From contig CAIWXW010000134.1 of the NCBI GenBank assembly GCA_903916755.1, positions 1-44,955 of the forward strand: a stretch of 44,955 nucleotides of DNA, written 5' to 3'. The notes below the pieces were generated by a model. The model made no database searches and was not told where the DNA came from. It was given only the letters and a program-made list of their open reading frames with translations. This DNA comes from an uncultured Opitutaceae bacterium. Its GTDB lineage: Bacteria > Verrucomicrobiota > Verrucomicrobiia > Opitutales > Opitutaceae. The first letter of the stretch is position 1, and the number at the start of each line of letters is the position of its first letter. This document shows positions 18,522 to 24,675 of the stretch, piece after piece. A program made the translations under genes and the position numbers.

Positions 18522-19199
18522 TCACCGTTCCAGCCGATTTGCCGCCAGCACGACCAGAGCCGCCCGCTCCGCCTGAAAATTGCGCTGATGGCTGATCACG
18601 GCGTGGGTCACGGCCTGGCCCGCCTGCCGCGGGCTGCCGGCCCGAAAGGGCGGGCGGGGGTCATATTGGATCATCAGCTGAATCCTTCTGGCCGCGGCCG
18701 GGCCGGCGACCAAGGCCGCAATCTCGAGGCCGAAATCGATCCCCGAAGTCACCCCGCCGGCGGTGATCAGCCGGCCCTGGCGCTCGATTCGGCGCCGGGA
18801 GGGTTTGGCCCCGAACGCGGCCAGCAGGTGGAGGCTGAGCCAGTGGCACGCCGCCCTCTTTCCCTGCAGCAGGCCGGCGGCGCCGAGCACCAGAGACCCC
18901 GTGCAGACGGAGGTCAGGTACCTGACCGTCTTCGCCTGCTTCCGGACAAACCCCAGGACCGCGTCGTCGAGCAGCAGCGCGTTCACCCCGGACCCGCCCG
19001 GCACGCAGAGGACATCCAGCTTCGGACAGTGCTTCAGGTCGGTGTCGGGCACCAGGGTCAGTCCGAACTGGGCCCGCACCGGCTGGCGGCTCCGGGCGAC
19101 CAGCAGCACGGTGGCTCCCGGGATCCGCGCGAAGACCTCGTAGGGGCCCGTGGCGTCCAGTTGCGTCATCTCGTCAAAGATAAGGAGGCCGATTTTCAT
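18522..19199 (-). CDS. DJ-1/PfpI family protein (isonitrile hydratase-like)
   Basis: This is a glutamine-amidotransferase-fold protein of the DJ-1/PfpI superfamily. The 225-residue product starts MKIGLLIFDEMTQLDATGPY. It has VLCVPGGSGVNALLLD and the nucleophile elbow SVCTGSLVLGAAGLLQGKRA with its cysteine, followed by CHWLSLHLL. These are typical of the isonitrile-hydratase/ThiJ-like branch also seen as the sensor half of AraC-type GATase regulators. No DNA-binding domain follows. The C-terminal 60 residues contain the usual GIDFGLEIAALVAG. The ATG at 19199 is chosen; the longer frame (to 19271) runs into YjbQ coding. The substrate is unknown. Confidence 0.88.
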   Translation of the reverse strand: MKIGLLIFDEMTQLDATGPYEVFARIPGATVLLVARSRQPVRAQFGLTLVPDTDLKHCPKLDVLCVPGGSGVNALLLDDAVLGFVRKQAKTVRYLTSVCTGSLVLGAAGLLQGKRAACHWLSLHLLAAFGAKPSRRRIERQGRLITAGGVTSGIDFGLEIAALVAGPAAARRIQLMIQYDPRPPFRAGSPRQAGQAVTHAVISHQRNFQAERAALVVLAANRLER

Positions 19200-19210
19200 C
19201 CGGGCGCGGG

Positions 19211-19627
19211 TTATTCGCCCATCAGGGTGACGCGGAGGTGGCGGGTATGCGGCGCGGTGCGGTGTTCCCACAGGTAGATCCCCTGCCAGGTCCCCAGCAC
19301 CAGCCGGCCCTCCGCGAAGGGGATCGATTCCGACGAGCGGGTCAGGACCATCTTGATGTGGCTCGGCATGTCATCCGGTCCTTCCAGGTTGTGGGCGAAG
19401 GAATGGCTGGGCGGGACCAGCCGGTTGAGCCACGCCTCGAGGTCCGCGCGCGCCTCGGGACTCGCGTTCTCCATGGTGACGAGACTGCAGCTCGTGTGCG
19501 GGCAGAAGACGGTGGCAACGCCCGACCGCAGGCCCGACTGACGCAGCTCCTGCTCGATCCGGGCCGTGATTTCGACGGTGCCGGGCTGCCGGGTGCGGAT
19601 CTCGAAACTCGCCTGGTGGACGCCCAT
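19211..19627 (-). CDS. YjbQ/UPF0047 family protein
   Basis: This family is small, conserved and reported to have weak thiamine-phosphate synthase-like activity; the physiological role is unclear. The 138-residue protein has the family features: FEIRTRQPGTVEITARIEQ, VFCPHTSCSLVTMENAS, HNLEGPDDMPSHIKMVLTRS, and LGTWQGIYLWEHR before the C-terminus. The histidines of PHTS and DMPSHIK are the presumed metal ligands. ATG at 19627 gives the normal length. An ATG at 19684 overlaps the stop of the upstream transporter (ATGA) and would add 19 residues; that start is equally plausible through translational coupling. Confidence 0.9.
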   Translation of the reverse strand: MGVHQASFEIRTRQPGTVEITARIEQELRQSGLRSGVATVFCPHTSCSLVTMENASPEARADLEAWLNRLVPPSHSFAHNLEGPDDMPSHIKMVLTRSSESIPFAEGRLVLGTWQGIYLWEHRTAPHTRHLRVTLMGE

Positions 19628-19680
19628 GACGCAGGCAGTGCAAGGCCGCCCGGCCCGGGGGTCAATCGGAAGCCCGACCG

Positions 19681-21663
19681 TCATCCCACCCGGATGGGCA
19701 GGACGACGAACGGCAGGTTGGCCAGGAAGAACCGCCGCTGGAGCGCCAAGGCGGTGTGGTTGTGCAGCCAGCGGGTCAGCCGGGTTTCGCGCGCGAAAAG
19801 CAGCTGGCCGGCGAAGAACACCCGGTTCGGGAACCGCTCGGCCGCCTCTTCGGCGAGCTTCATGACCTCGCCCATGACGTCGGCTCCGACCGCCGTCAGG
19901 GCGGTCGCGCCGTACCCGCGCGAGCGCGCCCACGCCACGTACTTGTCGGTCTCCTCATGCGTGTGCACCCGCAAGGCCTCGATCTCGTCGGCGCCCTTGA
20001 AGTTGCCGGCGTCAACCGCGCCCACCTCGATGAAGACGAAGTTGCGGAAAGTGTCCCCGAACATCCGCGGGACGTGGAGGACCGTGTGCAGTCCCAGGCC
20101 GTTGTAGCCATTGACCAGGATCACCGCGGTCCGCGCCTTCGGGTCCGGCTCGAGGGGTCCGGCCGGATGTGCGGTCACGCGCACCTCCGCCGCCTCGACG
20201 ATGGCATCCAGGCGGCCCAGCTGGCCCGAGACGCCGCGGTAGTGCCGCTTGATGCTGAAGGCGGCGAAGACGAACACGCCGGTGACCAGCAGGGTCACCC
20301 AGCCGCCCTCGAAGAACTTCTCGATCGTCAGGGACACGAGGATCGAGAAGGTGAGCGCCAGCCCGAACCCGTTGATCGCCAGCTTGCGGACCCAGGCCGG
20401 GTCGGCGTTCCGCTCCTGCCACCAGTGCCGGACCATGCCGAGCTGGGACAGCGAGAAGGTGATGAAGACGTTGATCGAGTAGAGGACGACCAGCGTGTCG
20501 ACCGAGCCGCGGGTGACGCCCATCATGACGAAGGCGGCGACGCCCATCAGCAGGACGCCGTTCTGCGTCACGAACCGGTCGCTCAGGTTGGCGAAGCGGG
20601 TGGGGAACCAGCGGTCGAGCGCCATGTTGGCCAGCACGCGGGGTCCGTCGAGGAACCCGGTCTGGGCCGCGATGATGAGGAGCGCGGCCTCGGAAATCAG
20701 CGTCACGAGGACGAAGGTCGTCGCCAGCGCCGCCGGCCAGTGGGCCGTCATCTGGGCGAAGAGCACGGCGTTGAGGGTTTTGCCCTCGACCGGGGCGGAT
20801 GCGTAGAGGAGATAGGCGACGAGCAGGCCCACCACCGTGATCGCGAGCGATGAGCCCATGTAGACCATGGTGCGCCGGCCGGTCTGCACCCGGGGTTCGC
20901 GCAGGATTGGCAGGCCGTTGCTCACCGCCTCGATGCCGGTGTAGGTGCCGGCGCCCATGCTATAGGCCTTGAGCAGGAGCGCCAGGAGGCCGAACCAGCC
21001 GACCTGGCCGGTGACAAGGTGCACCTCATGGCTGGTGGCGGTGGCGACCCCGCCCAGCCCGCTGGCGTGGGTGACGAGGGCGTAGAGGATCGCGATCGCA
21101 TGCGTTCCGACGAAGATGAAGAAGATCGGCACCCAGATCATGACCGATTCCTTGACGCCGCGGAGGTTGATCATCGTGAGGCCGATGACCCCGGCGAGGG
21201 CGAACGGCAGTTTCCAGACCAGCGCGCTGTCCGGAAAGAGGCTGAAAAGGGCATCGGACCCGCTCGCCACCGAGATCGTCACCGTAAGGACGTAGTCGAC
21301 CAGCAGCGCGCAGCCGGAGACGACGCCCGCCGCGGGCGAAAGCAGCTTGCTCGCCACCAGGTAGCCGCCGCCGCCGGAGGGGAAGAGCGAGATGATCTGC
21401 GAATAGCTGGCGCAGATCGCCACGATCGTGATCACCGAGGCCAGGGCCACGAAGAGGCTGAGGTGGGTGTTGTGGCCCAGCGCCTTGAACATCTCCTCCG
21501 GGCCGTAGCACGAGGAGGAAAGCCCGTCGGCGCCGAGACCGACCCAGGCGAAGACGGCGATCAACGAGACCTTGTGAAACAGGTCATTGTCGCCGAGGGA
21601 ACGCGCGCGTCCGAACAGGATGGATTTCAGCGACCGGGATCCGGTCGCGGGCTGAGGCTGCAT
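19681..21663 (-). CDS. kimA: KimA-type APC-superfamily potassium transporter
   Basis: This is a predicted potassium importer. The 660-residue protein has about 12 transmembrane helices and a cytosolic C-terminal domain of about 150 residues, the KimA layout. Residues I recall as important for potassium transport in B. subtilis KimA are kept: D46 and Y53 in GADGLSSSCYG, Y, T and S in DYVLTVTISVASG, and T and E in GTYTGIEAVSNG. The APC motif SLFPSGGGGYLVASK is present. The ATG at 21663 has a clear SD (AGGAG, 21675-21671), and a c-di-AMP riboswitch lies in its leader, as in B. subtilis kimA. That is strong support over a generic amino-acid permease. The stop overlaps a possible yjbQ start. Confidence 0.9.
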   Translation of the reverse strand: MQPQPATGSRSLKSILFGRARSLGDNDLFHKVSLIAVFAWVGLGADGLSSSCYGPEEMFKALGHNTHLSLFVALASVITIVAICASYSQIISLFPSGGGGYLVASKLLSPAAGVVSGCALLVDYVLTVTISVASGSDALFSLFPDSALVWKLPFALAGVIGLTMINLRGVKESVMIWVPIFFIFVGTHAIAILYALVTHASGLGGVATATSHEVHLVTGQVGWFGLLALLLKAYSMGAGTYTGIEAVSNGLPILREPRVQTGRRTMVYMGSSLAITVVGLLVAYLLYASAPVEGKTLNAVLFAQMTAHWPAALATTFVLVTLISEAALLIIAAQTGFLDGPRVLANMALDRWFPTRFANLSDRFVTQNGVLLMGVAAFVMMGVTRGSVDTLVVLYSINVFITFSLSQLGMVRHWWQERNADPAWVRKLAINGFGLALTFSILVSLTIEKFFEGGWVTLLVTGVFVFAAFSIKRHYRGVSGQLGRLDAIVEAAEVRVTAHPAGPLEPDPKARTAVILVNGYNGLGLHTVLHVPRMFGDTFRNFVFIEVGAVDAGNFKGADEIEALRVHTHEETDKYVAWARSRGYGATALTAVGADVMGEVMKLAEEAAERFPNRVFFAGQLLFARETRLTRWLHNHTALALQRRFFLANLPFVVLPIRVG

Positions 21664-21670
21664 GGTGTAT

Positions 21671-21675
21671 CTCCT
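21671..21675 (-). promoter_or_regulatory. Shine-Dalgarno of the transporter gene
   Basis: AGGAG lies seven bases before the ATG at 21663 on the minus strand. It fixes the start codon over the upstream in-frame ATG and TTG, and is one of only two clear SD sequences I find in the window. Confidence 0.8.
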
Positions 21676-21781
21676 AAGCATCAACCGGTTCGCGAGCTTC
21701 CGGCGTACGGGCTGATGCGGCTGTGGTTTGGGGACCGTGGAGACATCCGCCCGAGCGGAGCCCTAGAGGATCACCCTTCCG

Positions 21782-21810
21782 AGTCGAACGCTGCGGGGCA
21801 GCAATCGACT
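21782..21810 (-). promoter_or_regulatory. Stem-loop directly after the riboswitch (possible expression platform)
   Basis: AGTCGA pairs with TCGACT, and inside it GCTGC pairs with GCAGC around a CCC loop, with a T-T mismatch and a G-T wobble between. It begins right where the riboswitch's last conserved stretch ends. No T-run follows, so it does not look like an intrinsic terminator by itself. Access to the downstream SD is a possible readout. Confidence 0.5.
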
Positions 21811-21955
21811 GATGCCGACGAGGTTAGCTGACGGGCTTGGCCTTGGAAGTGGCCTTGGAGACGGTTGCCCGACTCCGTGCGCCCCGTCCCGGTATGATCC
21901 GGGATAGTGGGTCCCCCGTGCCATCGCCCGGAAAGGGCGCGGCTTTGGCGGTGAA
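21808..21955 (-). promoter_or_regulatory. c-di-AMP riboswitch, ydaO/yuaA class
   Basis: The conserved 3' core of this class is present almost unchanged on the minus strand: CCCGTCAGCTAACCTCGT followed by CGGCATC (21835-21812). The 5' core GGGGGACCCA (21917-21908) and a middle GGGGCGCA (21885-21878) occur in the expected order and spacing. The stretch upstream (ACCGCCAAAGCC) matches the first conserved segment only roughly, and I could not trace a full P1 stem by eye. The 5' boundary is therefore approximate. In this class c-di-AMP binding usually lowers expression of the downstream gene. Here that gene is a KimA-type potassium importer, a classic target. About 140 bases separate the core from the start codon. 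Confidence 0.87.
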
Positions 21956-22098
21956 AGAACGCGGCCACGATGGGGTTTCGTTCCTGCGGCGCAACAATTC
22001 AGACTACCCACCTTCCCTAAACCAGCCCGCCAGAGCGGGATAGACGCCAATTTTGGCTCGCCCCCGCTTGACAGTCCTCCGCCGTCCTCGTTATTGCG
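21956..22098. other. Rest of the transporter/HNH divergent intergenic region
   Basis: With the riboswitch leader this makes about 430 bases without a gene. It should hold the start of the riboswitch transcript and the HNH gene promoter. I see a small inverted repeat (CCCGC/GCGGG, 22026-22039) and TTGACA at 22068-22073 facing the HNH gene, with no good -10. I see no coding frame or other RNA. Confidence 0.4.
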
Positions 22099-22725
22099 AT
22101 GGCCCGTATGGACGCGGTGCTCGATCAACCGGTACTGGTGCTCAATCGCCTGTGGCAGGCGGTCAACATCATCGGCGCCAGGCGCGCCTTCGGCCTGATG
22201 GCCCGGGGGCACGCCCAGGTGGTCCATCATCATGACGACGACTTCCGGACGTTCTCGATGCTCGACTGGATTGATTTCTCGGTCACCAATCCGCCGATCA
22301 ACCTTTTCGAGCTGGTCCATACGCCGAGCCGGGCCATCCGGCTGCCGCGGGTGATCCTGCTGACCTATTTCGACAAGCTGCCTTGCAAGGAGCTCAAGCT
22401 CACCCGCAACAACGTCTTTGAGCGGGACAAGAACACCTGCCAGTACTGCTCGAAGGCGCTGCCGCGCGAGCAGCTGAACCTCGATCACATCATTCCCCGC
22501 GACTACGGCGGGAAGACCACCTGGGAAAACATTGTCTGCTCCTGCATCAAGTGCAACACGCGCAAGGCGAACCGGCTGCCCCACGAGGCGGGCTTGCGCC
22601 TCATCCGGAAGCCCGTGCGGCCCAAATGGCGGCCGGTGATCTCCATGATGCTCGGCACGCAGCACCGCGAGATGTGGAAGGACTTCCTGGACCTCGCCTA
22701 CTGGAACGTCGAGCTGGAGGAATAG
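22099..22725 (+). CDS. HNH endonuclease family protein
   Basis: The 208-residue protein has a C-terminal HNH nuclease domain. Its zinc-binding pairs CQYC and CIKC flank LNLDHIIPRDYGGKTTWEN, giving the H-N-H pattern with the D-H-I-I-P-R core. The N-terminal 90 residues (MDAVLDQPVLVLNRLWQAVN, AFGLMARGHAQVV) are typical of a widely conserved chromosomal HNH family in cyanobacteria, Bacteroidetes and Planctomycetes. That family's role is unknown and it is not associated with a toxin, intron or restriction system. Here it also stands alone, divergent from the transporter operon. ATG at 22099 or 22108 could be the start. The conserved, unaccompanied setting argues for a housekeeping role, perhaps in DNA repair; that is inference. 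Confidence 0.88.
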   Translation: MARMDAVLDQPVLVLNRLWQAVNIIGARRAFGLMARGHAQVVHHHDDDFRTFSMLDWIDFSVTNPPINLFELVHTPSRAIRLPRVILLTYFDKLPCKELKLTRNNVFERDKNTCQYCSKALPREQLNLDHIIPRDYGGKTTWENIVCSCIKCNTRKANRLPHEAGLRLIRKPVRPKWRPVISMMLGTQHREMWKDFLDLAYWNVELEE

Positions 22726-22731
22726 CCCGCG

Positions 22732-22908
22732 TCAGGCGCCCGGCGGCCGCTGCCGCGCCATGGCCCAGAGGGCGGCCGCGGCCACCAGGGCCGTGCCCGC
22801 GGTGGGAATCCGGGCCGCGCGCGGCATCCGGGCCGGAAAGGCGAGGGCGGCGATCGCCTCCAGCACGAGGATGACCGCGACGATGTTCAGCAGGCGGGGG
22901 CGGCGCAT
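22732..22908 (-). CDS. Predicted 58-residue membrane protein
   Basis: The frame starts MRRPRLLNIVAVILVLEAIA, continues ALAFPARMPRAARIPTAG, and ends with a second hydrophobic stretch (TALVAAAALWAMA) and a short polar tail. Two transmembrane helices with a basic loop are likely. It begins 14 bases after the stop of the histidine kinase gene, on the same strand, so it is probably co-transcribed and might be a membrane partner for that soluble kinase. I recognise no family. The frame converges with the HNH gene, ending six bases from its stop. Confidence 0.6.
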   Translation of the reverse strand: MRRPRLLNIVAVILVLEAIAALAFPARMPRAARIPTAGTALVAAAALWAMARQRPPGA

Positions 22909-22922
22909 CGGCGATGGGCCGG

Positions 22923-24623
22923 TCAGTTCTTGGCCAGCGGCAGCGTGATCCGCAGCGTCGTGCCCGCCGGGCTGGTCGCGACCAGGGCGATGTCGCCATG
23001 ATGGCTCAGGAGGACGCGTTGGGCGATCGCCAGGCCCAGGCCCGTGCCGTCGGGCCGGCCGGAGAGGAAGGAGTCGAAGATCCGGCCGCGGATCGCGTCG
23101 GGAATCCCGGCGCCGGTGTCGCTCACGTCGATGACGGCGAGCGGGATCGGCCCGGACGCGTCGACGGAAAGGGCCAGGTCGATCGTGCCCCCGTCGGGCA
23201 TCGCCTGCATGGCGTTGATCAGGAGATTGAGCAGCACCTGCTGCAGCTGGCCCTTGTGCCCGTCGACGACCAGGGCCCGCGCCGGCGGCTCGAAGCGGAC
23301 CTGGATCTTGTTCTGCGCCAGCTTGAGCCGGATCAGGACCAGGGTGTCGTCGACGATTTCGGCGAGCGAGCAGCGGGAATGCAGGCTCGAGGGCGCCTTC
23401 GCGAAATTGAGCACCCGGGTCACGATCGCCTCGAGCTGGTCGAGTTTTTCGCCGATCACGCGCATGTCCGTGCGGCGCGGGTCGTCCGGCGCGAAGTCGA
23501 CGCCCAGGCCGCCCTGCAGCAGCTTGAGCACGGTCAGCGGGTTGCGGATCTCGTGGGCGATCTCCGCCGCCAGAAGCCCGAGGGTCGTCAGCTGCTCGTT
23601 TTTCCGCAGCGACTCCTCGCTGCGGAAGACGCGGGCGTAGAGGCGAGCGTGCTGGAGGGCGACGGCCCCCAGGCTGGCCAGGGCGGCGCAGAGGCGCTTC
23701 TCGTCGTTGTCGAACCGCCGGACCTCGTCGGTGAAGATCGCCAGGACGCCGAGGACCTCCCCCTCGTAGGCCAGCGGGGTGGCCAACAGCGAGCGCAGCT
23801 GGGCATCCCGCGGCAGGTCGGCCAGGTCCAGGAACTCTGGCGACTGGATATCGGTGAAGGCCACGGCCCGCCGCGTGTGGATGGCGGACGCGACCAGGCA
23901 GGAGTCGAGGGGGAGCTCGCCCGGGGGCGGGGGAGCGACCGCCGTGCCGACGTAGGAGGCGAAGTGGACGGTGCCGTTGGCGGCATCATAGAGGTACAGG
24001 GCGCAAGCGCGGCTCTGCATCATCTGCCGGGTATCGCGCGTGAGGGTGTCGAAGAGCTCCTGCTGCTCGAGCTTGGAGACCAGCGACTGCCCGGTGGTCA
24101 GGAGGGTCTCCAGCTGGCGGGCCTTGTCCTGCAGGTGGCCGAGCTGCCAGAGGCGGCGGAGCACGCGCGCAGCCTCGTCCGCCAGCTGCGTCAGATGCGC
24201 GAGGTCGGTGGCGTCATAGCCGTGCGGCTCGTTGCGTTCCAGCGTGATGACGCCGATCGGCTCGCCCCCGTCGGCGCCGAGGAGGGGCGCGGCCATCTGG
24301 GAGCCGACGCCGATCCGGGCGGCCCGGTAGCGCGGGTCGTTGATCGCATCCGCGGCCAGAAGGGGCCGGCCGTGCCAGGCCACCCAGCCGGGAATTCCCT
24401 GGCCGGGGGCCAGCGAGAAATCCCCCTCGGCGGGCAGCCCGAAGCCCGCCTCGGTCTCCAGCTTGCCGGAGTCGGGATTGATCAGCGCGAGGGAGGCGCT
24501 GTCGGCCCCGATCGCCCGGGTGACGATCTCCAGGATCTCACCGAGCGCCTGGTCGGGATCGTCCAGCCGCGTCGCCAGGGAGGCGAGCGCCAGGAGCGAT
24601 TCAACGGAGGCACGGTTATCCAC
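22923..24623 (-). CDS. Soluble sensor histidine kinase with two GAF domains
   Basis: This is a cytoplasmic two-component sensor. The 566-residue protein has a first GAF domain (about 20-155), a short coiled segment, and a second GAF domain (about 185-330). A HisKA domain follows with the phospho-acceptor H357 in LAAEIAHEIRNPLTVLKLLQ. The HATPase_c domain keeps its N box (LLNLLINAMQAM), G1 box (DVSDTGAGIPDAI) and G2 box (GTGLGLAIAQR). There is no transmembrane segment. No response regulator gene is within the window, so it is an orphan kinase whose GAF ligand is unknown. The start is GTG at 24623. It follows glnD by 52 bases on the same strand, which hints at, but does not prove, a nitrogen-related setting. 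Confidence 0.93.
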   Translation of the reverse strand: MDNRASVESLLALASLATRLDDPDQALGEILEIVTRAIGADSASLALINPDSGKLETEAGFGLPAEGDFSLAPGQGIPGWVAWHGRPLLAADAINDPRYRAARIGVGSQMAAPLLGADGGEPIGVITLERNEPHGYDATDLAHLTQLADEAARVLRRLWQLGHLQDKARQLETLLTTGQSLVSKLEQQELFDTLTRDTRQMMQSRACALYLYDAANGTVHFASYVGTAVAPPPPGELPLDSCLVASAIHTRRAVAFTDIQSPEFLDLADLPRDAQLRSLLATPLAYEGEVLGVLAIFTDEVRRFDNDEKRLCAALASLGAVALQHARLYARVFRSEESLRKNEQLTTLGLLAAEIAHEIRNPLTVLKLLQGGLGVDFAPDDPRRTDMRVIGEKLDQLEAIVTRVLNFAKAPSSLHSRCSLAEIVDDTLVLIRLKLAQNKIQVRFEPPARALVVDGHKGQLQQVLLNLLINAMQAMPDGGTIDLALSVDASGPIPLAVIDVSDTGAGIPDAIRGRIFDSFLSGRPDGTGLGLAIAQRVLLSHHGDIALVATSPAGTTLRITLPLAKN

Positions 24624-24675
24624 GCGAACAGGTTTCTGCCGGGATTTGCCCGGTCCGCAATCCGCAAAGGGCCGG

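Noticed and set aside
22099-22725. Reading the HNH protein as a restriction, intron or toxin nuclease
   Set aside because: No methylase, immunity gene, intron structure or defence gene is adjacent, and the N-terminal domain matches a broadly conserved chromosomal family.
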